Shown here: in pieces, positions 1-10,439 of the stretch
Numbering within the stretch: the stretch's first letter is position 1
Layout: each line of letters opens with the position of its first letter
Assembly: GCA_026119935.1 (NCBI GenBank)
Contig: JALRMH010000001.1
Coordinates: 744,001-808,000 of the forward strand
Direction of reading: 5' to 3'
DNA: 64,000 nt
From: Endothia cerciana
Lineage: Eukaryota; Ascomycota; Sordariomycetes; Diaporthales; Cryphonectriaceae
Position numbers and translations under genes: made by a program
Notes under the pieces: generated by a model
What the model was told of the DNA's origin: nothing
Seen by the model: only the letters and a program-made list of their open reading frames with translations
The model's database searches: none

Positions 1-712
1 GAGGGAGACAGGAGAGGAGGAGAGGAGAGATGATGATCCGTGATATCTGACACTGCGGCCTGCGACCCGTCGAGTCTAGAGAAAGAGAAGTGAGAGAGTG
101 AGAGAGAGAGAGAAACCCCGGTCGCCTGCCGTGTAAGTCCAGGCTCCACAGAGGATGGAAGGAGGCAGGACTATGACCCCTCCTCCTGGAGTCTCGAGAT
201 TGTACAGGACGCCCCAGGCCCAGCCCCAAGACCCACACACAGTCCTCTGTAGGCCTCTGTGGCCCTCTCTTATCGATATCGACACGGACAGCCGCTGCCA
301 GATGGCCCAATGCGGTTGAGAGAGACGACTGGGTCGGTGGGGGTGGGAGGTCGGTGAGATTTCGTCTATCTGTCAGAAATGACAGCCGGTTGTGGAAAAG
401 GAGGCCGTGAACAGAGGAAGACAGGAGACAAAGGCGAAGACTCCATCCCCCGACAAAAAGAAGGGACACGGAGCCACTGCGGTATGTAGCTGGTGGACGC
501 CCCCCAGTACGGTCACGCCTCAGCAGGTACCGTCACGTCGCAGGAAAGGGACGAGCCTGGCGCCAGGTGCGGGTGCAGTGCGTGACGTGCAGGGAAGATT
601 GTACTATACTACCTTTGTGAGTCTCCTTTGTCCCGCCGTCTGGGCTACATGTAATTTCGATGGAGGGGGAGGCTGGGGCGATGAGGAGATGGGGGAGCGC
701 ACCCAAATCCTT

Positions 713-727
713 CCCCCCCCCCCCCCC
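713..727. repeat. Poly-C tract (C15)
   Basis: Fifteen uninterrupted C residues. This is one of at least fourteen C or G runs of 8-15 nt in non-coding parts of the window. Length may vary between isolates or be affected by sequencing. Confidence 0.9.
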
Positions 728-1735
728 AGAGACACGAGCCCGTGATACAGTATGGTACAGCCCATGAGTAGTCCCCGCGCCCACACACCCCCGCGAGGCC
801 GGCAAGGACGGAGTCACTAGGTAAAACATGCGCGAGAGACTGTCTCGGAACAGGGCGTGGGCAGGCGCTGGCAGTGGCCTGGACTCCCTTGTCAAGTGGC
901 CTGGATATCAGGCTGATCTGCATCGCGCCCCCCAAACTTCTAACCGGGACATCCCACTAAGCCAGGCATGGCGAGTCCACCTGGACAACCCCCAAGCCTC
1001 AGGACTTGGTCTTCTGACTGGCCAGCGACGCCGTCACAGGGGGCCCGAGAGAGAGGGGCAGCACGGCACAATGACGCTATGCGCGCCCCCCATCACCTCG
1101 GGATACTACATGGTGTGTGTATGATGGCGACGACATCGGCCGATTTTGCATCGCTGTGGTTCAACCTGGCTGTCCCGATATATTATGTTTTCCGTTCACC
1201 ATGTTTCGTGCAGGGCGGGAACAGACGTTTCTCGTTCCAGAATATCCACTCCTCAAGCGATCCGGGTCGGCGCACTCCGGGCCCCGGAAGGGAGGGGGCA
1301 TGTCGACGTGATTGGTCGGCGCTGAGGCCTTTACCAGCTACGTCAAGTTCAACGTCGGGTTACGCGGTGATATTCTCGGACTCGTATGGATTACGTGTGG
1401 TCGATCGTATCCTACAGCTATCAAAGAAAGGTATGGACCGGGAGAGGGGGAAAGGACACGAACGGGATCTCGGCCGATGGGGCATACTTACCGGCTCAAC
1501 AAGTCAACCAGAGTGCTCTTGATGATTTGCATCGCCAGCCAGTGAGCGTTCCGAAAGTAGAGAATGTGCCCTTCGATGCCTTCGGTGTCATGTGTGATTA
1601 CTGCGCGCCCGACGTGTGGAGAAGCGCACGAAAGACTTTTGTAAACCCTCAACGCCGTCTAAAGCCCACGAATGATGACCTGTCAGGAGATCGCAAGACG
1701 TCAATCGACATCAAGCATCCCGACAGGCAGAAAAC

Positions 1736-1976
1736 CCCACAGGAGCCCACAGAAGGAGGAGGAAACCCATCATCTGAGTGATGCCCACAAGAGCAAGAGC
1801 AGACAGACACTGGCAGTGTCTTCAGTGTGCGAGGCACACGAACCCACACATCAGGAACAAGCCCACAGGTATCGTATCGTGACTTTTCGCAAAGCCACAT
1901 CGCAAAGCTCATAGATCCGCAAGGGATCGTGAAGTTCCGACGCCGACAACCCACAAAGCCCACTGAAATGCCCACA
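1736..1976. repeat. Dispersed CCCACA hexamers
   Basis: CCCACA occurs at about 1736, 1746, 1784, 1843, 1862, 1950 and 1971, mostly preceded by A or G. The spacing is irregular, so this is not a tandem repeat. On the minus strand it reads TGTGGG and lies 280-520 nt past the nucleolin-like stop codon, so it could fall in that gene's 3' UTR or be unrelated. Confidence 0.5.
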
Positions 1977-2258
1977 GAGCCCTCAGAACCCATCATGTGC
2001 GGCGGATCGCCTTACAAGGCGGTCTTCTGCTTCTGCTTGCGCTTGCGCGCCTTGTCTGTCTTTGCTCCCTCGTCCTGGAGAGCAGAACCCATATCCTCCA
2101 TCCTGGTGTCGGCATCTTCCTTGATACCGACGCGATGCCTCTTGATCCCAGTCCCCACGTCCGATGAAGAAGGGATCGTTCTCCGGCTCGGAGACGATCC
2201 TCTTCATCTTCATAGTCACCGGTTACGCATCATGGGACGGAGAAGATACGCCATCCTC

Positions 2259-3946
2259 CTAGAAGGTGATCTTCTTGCCCTGAAAGCCGCCTCCACGGCC
2301 GCCTCCCCGACCACCGCGATCACCAAAACCACCGCGGCCGCCTCCCCGGCCGCCGAAGCCACCGCGGCCACCTCCACGGCCACCGCGATCACCGAAACCA
2401 CCACGGCCCCTGCCACGACCGCCAAAACCTCCACGGCCACCACCATTGTCAGGACGTCCACTTGCGTAGTCCAGACGGACACCACGGCCCATCAGGTCGG
2501 CACCCTGGAGCTGCTCGACAACAGACTTGGCATCCTCGACCGAGTGGAAGCTAACGTAACCGAAGCCCTTGAAACGCCCAGTTTCCCTGCGGATAGTCAG
2601 TAACAGCATCACGAGGTTGCGAGATAGGGACCAAACTTACTGTTCGGTGGGCAGACGAAGGCTCTTGACGGTAGCGACCTCGTTGAAGAAGGCCGAGACA
2701 GACTCCTCGTCGACTTGGAATGACAGGTTGCCAACGAAGATGGTGTCACTCTCAGGGCTCATCTCGTCGTTGAACTTATTGGCACGCTCATTGGCACGAG
2801 CAGTGGGGTCCTGCTTGGGCTTGCCAGTGGATAGGTCGATTCTCATGTCACGACCGTCAAGGAAAGCACCCTGCTTCTCCTCGAGGGCAGCCTGGGCATT
2901 CTCGGGAGTGTCGAAGTCGACATAGCCGAAGCCACGGGGACGACCCTCCTGGTTGCTGATGATGCGAGCGCCAGTGATGCCCGCGTTGTGCTGGAATTCC
3001 TCGTAGAGAAGGTTGTCATCGACCTTCCAGCTGAGGTTGCCAACGAAAAGCGTCGAGCTCTCACCGGAGGCATCATCGGTCTTTGTCTTCTTGGCGGAGG
3101 TCTCCTCAGCGCCGTCAGCCTTGCGCTTCTTCGAGAGAGCCTCGGTCGTCTCTTCGGCAGACTCAGACTCAGACTCGGACTCATCAGAATCGTCGGAATC
3201 GCTGTCGTCCTCATCGGACTAGTGGTGAAGTAATTAGCTTCATCCACGAGAAGTGGTTGCTGTACTAGGAGGATAGTTGACTTACCCTGTCTTTCTTGAC
3301 CTCCTTCTTAGCGCCCTTCTTAGCAGCAGCAGGCTTAGCCTTCTCCTCTTCCTCAGACGAGTCGTCGCTGTCGCTGTCGCTGTCGTCATCCTCCTCAGAA
3401 GAGTCCGAATCGTCGTTGTCTTCCTCGTCGGACTGTACACACGAGTAATTAGCGAAGGCCGTCGCAAGGCTGCGAGCAATAACTTACGCTCTCCTTAGCA
3501 GCCTTGACAACCTTCTTCGCAGCAGCGGGCTTGGCCTCCTCCTCATCGCTGTCGCTGTCATCCTCATCGTCATCATCCGAAGAATCAGACGAGTCGGAAG
3601 TCTCGGCATCGGCCTTGGCGCCGTTCACCTTGGCGCCCACCTTGCCATTGACCTTGCCATTGGTCTTGGGCGCGGCCTTGGTGGTCTCCTCCTCAGACTC
3701 AGACTCGGAGGCCGAGCTGTCAGCCTCAGAGTCAGAGGAAGCAGAGGAGTCGGAGTCCTCGTCGGACTCGGAATCGGAAGACTCCTCCTTCTTGGACTTC
3801 TTGCTGGGCGTGGCCTTCTTAGCAACCTCCTGGGCCATGGCCTTCGCCTTGGACTTGGGGGTCTGCGCAGGCTTGGTGATAGAGGCGTTCTTGACGGGCG
3901 CGGCGGCCTTGGCCTTGCTGCCCTTGGACTCCTTGACTTTACCCAT
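2259..3946 (-). CDS. NSR1: Nucleolin-like rRNA-processing protein (Nsr1/Gar2 family)
   Basis: Nucleolar protein of the Nsr1/Gar2/nucleolin family, which acts in pre-rRNA processing and 40S assembly. Exons are 3488-3946, 3286-3432, 2641-3218 and 2259-2586; the introns (55, 67 and 54 nt) have GTAAGT donors. Joined they give 503 aa. The first ~200 residues are lysine-rich basic patches alternating with long Ser/Asp/Glu runs, typical CK2-type acidic tracts. Two RRMs follow at roughly 258-335 and 362-440, each with an RNP2 (LFVGNLSW, IFVGNLSF) and an RNP1 (GFGYVDF, GFGYVSF). The tail, about 445-503, is an RGG/GGRGGF repeat region. This order of acidic N-terminus, two RRMs and an RGG tail is diagnostic of the family. 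It is divergent from the NDUFB10 gene with 455 bp between start codons. Confidence 0.95.
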
Positions 3947-4401
3947 TATAAAGAGAATAGAATGATGTGATGGGGACGATTGGATGGAAGTAGGGGTGTT
4001 CGCGGCAGTAGGGAGGGAAGAAAAAAACCCAAGATGAAGAAAATTCTCTGGAGCGCAGATGTGGGAGGGGCGGAAGAAGGATGAAAAACTGCACCTGCAG
4101 AGTTATCTTAACCGATAGAAACTTTAAAGCGGGCCTGTGGAGTTATGCCCACGGCAGGCAAATTTCCCTGTAGAGCACGGACCATCTGGCCGCTCGGAGC
4201 ATGAGGGACCGTCTTGGGCTGAAGCTCTCGAGGTCAGACCCGGTGGACAGCCTCCCCATATCAAAGCACACCCAGTCGCGGAGCACCATCGCCAAAGAAA
4301 CGCAGTTGACGGCCGGCGACGCCTCTCCCTCCGCTACCACCACTCGAAGCCAATTCAGAGGCGATCGTGCATCCGTCGCCCGGCCAGCAAAACACGACAC
4401 A
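3947..4401. promoter_or_regulatory. Shared upstream region of the NSR1-like and NDUFB10 genes
   Basis: 455 bp between two divergent start codons. It includes A-rich and CT-containing stretches. An upstream ATG at 4201 is in frame with the NDUFB10 start, with no stop between. I recognise no specific factor site. Confidence 0.5.
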
Positions 4402-4843
4402 ATGCCGACCCCCGAATCCGCGGCTTTCCTGGCCAAGAAGCCCACCGTTGCCCCGACCTTTGACGGCGTGGACTACGATGACAACAAGGCATTGAAGCAG
4501 GCCCAGGACGCCATCATCCGGGAGCAGTGGGTGCAGGTCATGATGGGCCGGCTAGTCCGGGAGGAGCTGAGCAAGTGTTACTACCGGGAAGGCGTCAACC
4601 ATCTGGAGAAGTGCGGTCCGCTACGAGGTCAGTGATGTCCAGCCACGAGGAGTGCGAGGCTCCTTTTTCTTGAATATCCATTGGACCCGAGGAGAAGATA
4701 GTAACGGCCTCCTGAGCCCGGAACCACCGAGATCATGGAACAATGGCTGACCGGACCGGACAGAGAAATATCTACAGCTGCTTGAGAAGGCCAAGGTCAG
4801 GGGCTACCTCTTCGAGCAACAAAACTACATCAATAAGCAATAA
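4402..4843 (+). CDS. NADH:ubiquinone oxidoreductase 12 kDa subunit (NDUFB10/PDSW type)
   Basis: Accessory subunit of the membrane arm of mitochondrial complex I. Exons 4402-4627 and 4764-4843 (donor GTCAGT, acceptor ACAG) join to 101 aa. The N-terminus MPTPESAAFLAKKPTV, the segment IIREQWVQVMMGRLV and the cysteine-bearing KCYYREGVNHLEKCG are characteristic of the fungal subunit; the C-terminus ends GYLFEQQNYINKQ. The ATG at 4402 gives the usual family length. An in-frame ATG at 4201 would add 67 low-complexity residues and is more likely 5' UTR. The intron (136 nt) is long for this window. Confidence 0.92.
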
Positions 4844-5256
4844 GCCGTCAATTATTTGGATCACATGGGGAGGAGGGCCCCGGATTTGCGCCATGTTTGG
4901 ACTCGCGAATATCTGGGCAGAGAACAGAAGCTCAGGGAGACGAAGGCCGGTAGCATCATGACGGCAAAAGGGAGAACCAGGTCTCCCAGTCTGTACATAG
5001 ACAAGACGAAATTGAAAGAGTGATTAATTCTCTGGCTTCCAGTCTATATATATATTCTTTTCTATTTGTTTTAAACCTGGAGCATAGACGTAGCAATTTC
5101 TGGGTGTGGCCCTTGTGAGTGGTATAAATCGCGGCCTGCCTGTATGATGTCGGCTCGTGCCGGCCCAGAAATTTTGGAGCTCTGCAAGCGGCCTTCAACT
5201 TCAGAGACCATACACGACCCTCCCATTTCAACCCAACACACCACAACCACACCACA
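4844..5256. other. Intergenic, 413 bp
   Basis: Holds the 3' flank of the NDUFB10 gene and the promoter of MRPL37. A short TA-rich stretch (tatatatata) lies near 5045. Nothing else is recognised. Confidence 0.6.
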
Positions 5257-5939
5257 ATGGTCTGCAGAACATGTATACAACGGGCCACGGCCCTCGGCCG
5301 CCGGTCAATAATACCAAGGGCACCAATACGACGGACTCTCTCCACCACAATAGCACCGAGACAGGCTGCTGCCGCCGCCGCCGCGGCGCCCGCAGACGAA
5401 GCGGCCGACGCGACATCAGAAGAAGCAGCAGCGCGGTCCACATGCCCGCCGGGGACGGTGTTGAACGGATTGAACTACTTCAAGGGCAAGACGGACCCCG
5501 TGGCGCTGCGCGACGACGAGTACCCCGAGTGGCTGTGGTCGTGCCTGGACGTGATGAAGAGGGCGGACGAGGAGGCAGACGAGGGCGCAGGCGATGAGTT
5601 CTGTACGTCGCGCCCGACCCCCCTCCAAATGTTGTTTCCTTTACAGATCAATTGCTAATATGATGATGACACCTTTCCCTAGCCAAGTCCAAGAAGCAGC
5701 GTCGACTCGCCGCCAAGCGCCAGCGGGCCCTCGAGGCGCAAATCCTGGCTACCGGCAACCTCGAGGCGCTGGCGCCCAAGATACCGCTGCAGCAGCAGTC
5801 CATTAACCTATCCGGGTCGCCGGATGGCGGTGTGGAGGGTGCGCTGGAGGCGACGGCTCGTCGCGAGGAGCTGAGGAAGGCGATGCGCAAGGAGAGAAAG
5901 GCCAAGATCAAGGAGGCGAACTACCTCAAGTCCATGTAG
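5257..5939 (+). CDS. MRPL37: Mitochondrial large-subunit ribosomal protein MRPL37 (mL54)
   Basis: Component of the mitoribosomal large subunit (54S L37, mL54 family). Exons 5257-5602 and 5683-5939 (donor GTACGT, acceptor CCCTAG) give 200 aa. The N-terminus is rich in Arg, Ala, Ser and Thr with almost no acidic residues before about residue 48, as expected for a mitochondrial targeting presequence. The core GLNYFKGKTDPVALRDDEYPEW and WLWSCLD is the family signature. After the intron comes a basic helix (KSKKQRRLAAKRQRAL) and the typical C-terminal KANYLKSM-like end (here EANYLKSM). Same orientation as the NDUFB10 gene upstream; both serve mitochondria, but there is no evidence of co-transcription. 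Confidence 0.92.
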
Positions 5940-6349
5940 AGGAGCGGATCGCTGGGGCCACAACGGCGTGGATTTGAAAGCAATGCATATCAGTCCATAT
6001 ATGATGGGTCAGAGAGACACTGTACATTATGGATATGTAACCTTCGATAGGTTCGCTGAGACTCCCTGCCATGTAAATGCCGAATGCATGCTATGACAAG
6101 ACACCCCTATCTCCGTGACCTAAATTATGTATGATACTTCCTAACGCAGTCACCATTTTAATAGAATTGGTGGGAGTCGCGCGCCTGGTCCTCAGGTCTA
6201 AGTCACAACACAGAGTACCAGTCACTCCGGACCCGGTGGCAACAGAACCCAGCGACTGTGCGTCAAAAGGTCCTTGCCTAAAAAAGCGCAATATCTCGAG
6301 CAGCGCTTGAACTTTGCAGACATACGTGTTCGTACCGTGCTGGTTACTA
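5940..6349. other. Convergent intergenic, 410 bp
   Basis: 3' flanks of MRPL37 (plus) and TAF7 (minus). No gene or repeat seen. Confidence 0.6.
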
Positions 6350-8080
6350 TTAATCGTCCTCCTCGTCCTCTGGCGGCTCCTCCCCGATCGAGGCCAATTT
6401 GAGCCGCATGTCCTCGTTGAGACCCTTGAGCCGTGTTTGCAGCTTACCTTTGATGAGAGGGTTCTGCGCACCGGGCTGTTGCATCTGACTCTTGAGATCC
6501 GCAATCTGCCGGCTGATGTCCCTGACTTCGTCCCGGACACCCCTGATCTGCTCGCGCCGTTCCCTCTCCGCCGGATCCAGGTCCTCGTCGGACTCCTCGT
6601 CATCATCATCGTAGTCCTCTCCGCTCTCGCCGTCGCCGAAGAGCTCGTCGTCGTCGTTCTCTCCAGCCTGAGTCGCCGCAGCTGGGGTTTCGGCAGAGGC
6701 AAGCGGTGTAGCGCCCTCTTCAGCCGGTGTGTCCATGGTAAATGCGTCTTCCATACTCGCGTCTAGCTCACGCTGCAGTTCTGCTTCGAGGTCACCAGGC
6801 TCGAAGCCATCGGGTCCGCCAATCTCCTCAATCTCACCCTCAGCATCCTCCTCCCCGTCTGCGTCAAGCATGTCGGCATCCGGAGTGTCGATCTGAAAGG
6901 TGCCCCGCCGCTCGCCGATATACTCGAACCGAGTCCTTACGGCGGCCTTATCGGCTTTTAGGAGCCGTTCGACTTCCTTCTCCTTATTGTCAATCTCACT
7001 CTTGTGCAAGCGTTTGCGGAATCTGCGGTGCACTGCGTCGTGCATGGGGGGTGTCAGTCCGTGCGGCCATCTGTACCCATCAAAGAGGACGTTGGGAAGC
7101 TCGGCGGTCTTCGCCTCTTCTTCCCTGGTGATTCTCTTGAACACGAGGAGCATCTGACAGATGTCCGCTGATTTTATCACTAGCTTCTTGTCCCAGGTCT
7201 TCGTAGCCTCCGTGATAGTTGGTAGGTCGACCAGGACTGCCGCGAACATTTGAGTCTGCACAGTGACAGCCGCCCTGCGCTCGTCCACCCACTTGAGCTT
7301 GAACTCCATGTTCCCGCCCGACGGGAACTTCTTATGCTTAGCATTCAAGCACTCGTTGATGTAGTCGCATTCGGGGCCTTCCATCATGCGGAACACGATC
7401 TCTTCTTCCGTGATGGGATCGGACTCAACATCCTCCATTTCGGAGTCGAAGCCCGACCCAGGCTGTCGGACAACATTGCTTGACGTGAGCTTGTCTTTCA
7501 GGGAAATCTTCCGGACCTGGCTTCCCTGGATCGGGATCCTCGTCTTGATGACTGGACGCTTCTTGGTCGGTGGTTGCTGGCTCCGGTCTGCCTCATCCTC
7601 GGAGTCAGTGGCGATGTCTGTTTTGGCGCGCTTCTTCGCAGTGGGCTTGGACGTCCGTCCTGCCTTGGTCGTCGTCGCAGGCGCCACTGGAGGCTCTACA
7701 GGCGGCGCCTTGCCAGGGAGAGGGGTCCGAGATGGCAGTGGGGTTCGGGATGGAGGGTTTTCGGTAACGGGGGTCGCCAGCTGACCCCGGTTCACTTTGA
7801 GCTTGATTTTGGGCCTGCCGTCGGTAGGCGTAGGAGGTATTGCCGGTGGCGGCATGGTCGCAGAGCCTGGCGCAGAAGGGGCAGCTGAAGACCCAGCAGG
7901 TGGAGACATGGCTGCTGAGAAAGGAGGGAAGTATGAGGGGGGAGACATTGCATCCGGCGTTGCGACAGGTTGGCCAAAGAGCGAGGGGGGCTGGTTCTGG
8001 GAGGCAGATGGGGTCCTGTTGGAAGACACAGAAGGGGTTCTGCTGATCTTCAGCTTGAGAGTCTTCTTGGTCCCCTCCAT
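6350..8080 (-). CDS. TAF7: TFIID subunit 7 (TAF7)
   Basis: TBP-associated factor of TFIID, also reported to bind and restrain TAF1 activity. Intronless, 576 aa. Residues 1 to ~220 are Pro/Ser/Thr-rich and disordered, with two short basic motifs (KLKLKISRTPS, KIKLKVNRGQ). The TAFII55 N-terminal domain spans about 224-392: FRMMEGPECDYINE, then the segment ending TWDKKLVIKSADICQML, then GYRWPHGLTPPMH followed by RRFRKR, which is the best-conserved family motif. The C-terminal ~185 residues are strongly acidic and end in a predicted coiled helix rich in Glu, Arg and Lys. It is divergent from TAF3, another TFIID subunit, 673 bp away. Confidence 0.95.
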   Translation of the reverse strand: MEGTKKTLKLKISRTPSVSSNRTPSASQNQPPSLFGQPVATPDAMSPPSYFPPFSAAMSPPAGSSAAPSAPGSATMPPPAIPPTPTDGRPKIKLKVNRGQLATPVTENPPSRTPLPSRTPLPGKAPPVEPPVAPATTTKAGRTSKPTAKKRAKTDIATDSEDEADRSQQPPTKKRPVIKTRIPIQGSQVRKISLKDKLTSSNVVRQPGSGFDSEMEDVESDPITEEEIVFRMMEGPECDYINECLNAKHKKFPSGGNMEFKLKWVDERRAAVTVQTQMFAAVLVDLPTITEATKTWDKKLVIKSADICQMLLVFKRITREEEAKTAELPNVLFDGYRWPHGLTPPMHDAVHRRFRKRLHKSEIDNKEKEVERLLKADKAAVRTRFEYIGERRGTFQIDTPDADMLDADGEEDAEGEIEEIGGPDGFEPGDLEAELQRELDASMEDAFTMDTPAEEGATPLASAETPAAATQAGENDDDELFGDGESGEDYDDDDEESDEDLDPAERERREQIRGVRDEVRDISRQIADLKSQMQQPGAQNPLIKGKLQTRLKGLNEDMRLKLASIGEEPPEDEEDD

Positions 8081-8753
8081 TGTGACGGTTCGTCCAGTTC
8101 TGCTAGAAGCTCGGCGGCGGTCGATTTAGGCAATATAGAAAGTCATGCGTAAGAGCGCTGTCGAGAGCTCGTTCGATTCGAACGCGGCACTCTACAGGTA
8201 TGTGTGCGACGGCTCCTCATGCGCTATTCGGAATCGAAGGGTTGACCAGGAATATTCTGAGTAAGTAAGATCAAGCTATAAGACGTCGGTTTTAGAACTT
8301 CGTGCGATGCGCGCTCTGGTCAGAAGCTGAGGTTGAGAATAAGTCGATGTGTGAAGGGTCGAAGTTGGGAGTTTGATGCAAGTGCAAGTTGAAGTCGCGA
8401 ACAGCGGCTCCAACATCATCTCTGCGCAGGCGTATACATAGAAGGCTCCGCAATCTATCCCGCGGAGGTGGGGCCTAGTCGAGCGTCCCTGATCCCTGCA
8501 TTTGAGCCGCAGCAAATAATCACTGCATGTTCGAGCTTCTGATGGCGGCTTCCCAGCTTCACAGCTTCAGGAACTCCACCGGCCTCACAATTTCAGGACC
8601 TCATCAGTGCAACCCCTCGAAGGTTTGGTGGGTGCGGAAGCGCAGTCCGGCTCGACCATGGTTCGAAAATTCGAAATCAAGACCTCCATCACCATACATC
8701 ACTAGGTACTGGCCTCACGAGACGCGAACCGCCGCCGACCCTTCTTCACAGAA
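8081..8753. promoter_or_regulatory. Shared upstream region of TAF7 and TAF3
   Basis: 673 bp between two divergent TFIID-subunit genes. It contains a perfect 15-nt palindrome CGTTCGATTCGAACG at 8170-8184 and two further TTCGAA hexamers separated by AA at 8662-8675. A role as a shared regulatory element is inference. Confidence 0.5.
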
Positions 8754-9492
8754 ATGCCTCCCCCACCAGCCGTGTTCCACGCGCTTCTGCGGCCAGCGAT
8801 TATCCAGATCCTCCGCGCAACAGGTTTCCACTCCGCCAAGCCCGCCGTGATTGACAGCCTGACCGACCTCGCGGCCCGCTATCTCGAAGTGTTGTGTCAG
8901 GAGACCGCGCGACACGCTGGCAACAACGCGCACGTCCCCGACTATGCCGGCATGGTAGAGCCATCAATCGCGGATGTGCGGCTGGCACTGCAGGACGTGG
9001 GCGCGTTCCTACCCGAGCGCGACTGGGAGGAGCAGGACTACCTGGAGCAAGAGGACACTAGGGGCGTGGATGACTTTGTCGCATGGGCGACTGGCCCGAA
9101 GACGGAGCAGATCAAGAGGGTTGCGCTGGATGGCGTCGAGGAGGGTGTCACGGACTACTTGACCGGTACGCGACCTTTTGCTGGGCTCAAACTACAATTC
9201 TCTTTATGGGGGAATGTCTGCTGACAGTCACTCTACGACAGCGCTGAAGAAGAGGCACAGCAAGACCGCTGATGATACCAAATATACGGGCTCGTTACTT
9301 TCCAGAGCGCATGACCAGGGCCTAGTCGTCGTCGAGGGAGGCGGTGAGGTTGACAGTATCCAAGCTTGGATAGCAAAACGCCGTGAACCACTAAAGAAAT
9401 CGCCGGAACCCGAGGTCGAGTCGAGACCCGTGTCGAGTGGACTCAGTTCTGTTGGGACGATGGCAGACGATATGGACATGTCGGGGCTATGA
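8754..9492 (+). CDS. TAF3: TFIID subunit 3 (TAF3), bromodomain-associated histone fold
   Basis: Fungal TAF3-like protein; in TFIID it pairs with TAF10 through a histone fold. Exons 8754-9165 and 9242-9492 (donor GTACGC, acceptor CGACAG) give 220 aa. Residues ~5-85 form the bromodomain-associated (BTP) histone fold: FHALLRPAIIQILRATGFHS, then AVIDSLTDLAARYLEVL. An acidic linker (WEEQDYLEQED) and a helical segment follow. The C-terminus is short, basic then Ser-rich. There is no PHD finger, which is normal for fungal TAF3 and unlike the animal protein. The match to TAF3 rests on the fold and the short fungal architecture; TAF8 is the main alternative because it has the same fold. Confidence 0.8.
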
Positions 9493-10439
9493 GGGGCTTG
9501 AGATAACCGGCACAAGAGATGTAAAGGCTCTGGTGGTAGGACACACTTCACGGCCTGATGGATCAGTCGAAGAGGTAAGCCGTCCGTACTGCGCATCCTC
9601 TGTTTACAATTTTTGTGTTTCACATATGTGACGTTCGCTTTGGCGGCAACCACACTGATTTCTTACTGAAAAATGGTCATTCGAAGGTGTGAGTCTTGCT
9701 AATACTTACGATCTCAATGCAGCCTTTTCCAAGCGGCCCAAAGACGATCACCGCACATGAGTCATAGCCACTCCGGCCAGCCTTTGTGATGAGATTCGAT
9801 TGTGAGCAAACAAGCACTACCAGGGCTAGACTAGCAGACGGTTTCCTCAAGGCAGAGAGAGAATCGACCGACAGCCATTCACATAGAGTTGGCGTTTTGT
9901 CAGGCACTGGATTCATCACTCAGGACGGCAATGAGCTTAGATTGGTCAGCGCCTAGTACCAGACTCGGATGGCCATCTCGCAACGACGCGTCGCCAGCCA
10001 GAACAGGGTCGAGGGTGGCAGAGTGGGCATGGCGGAGACGCGCAAGAATATTACAGGACGCGTAGCTTGACCTTGCGCTCTGAGAACAGATTTGCATGGC
10101 AAATTCGATTTTGACCAAGTCATCATGTCTCGTCCCAGTGGATGTATCTCACTACTAATACGTGAGAGGGTAATTCTGGCAGGTCAGATTTCAGGAGGCT
10201 TCGAGTCATCCCTCCTCCAAGCAACGGCAGGGAGTGGCGTAAGGGTCGTACTTTTGCTCAGACAGGAGCCATATCATACGAAGTTCCAAATAGTGCTTGT
10301 TCGCAGGATAACAGTTCTGTATTTATTTTAATCTAGACATAAGCATTTCAATCTTCTCAATACGAGTAGATGAAGCGTATCCGCTAGCAACTAATCCCTC
10401 ACCGGTGGACAGACACACGGTCCAGACTGAAGGGCCCAA
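9493..10439. other. Convergent intergenic, 947 bp
   Basis: Lies between the TAF3 and GH15 stop codons. The short ORFs present resemble nothing known and lack splice partners. No repeats seen. Confidence 0.55.

Larger units (their letters stand above)
1..2258. other. Intergenic left flank, no gene supported
   Basis: No ORF here looks like a protein family and none joins others through plausible splice sites. The stretch is GA- and CT-rich at the far left and carries a C15 run at 713-727. From about 1736 to 1976 it holds repeated CCCACA hexamers. On the minus strand, directly downstream of the nucleolin-like gene, a lysine/arginine-rich frame ends at 2012-2014; it has no convincing start and I do not call it a gene. 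Confidence 0.6.
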
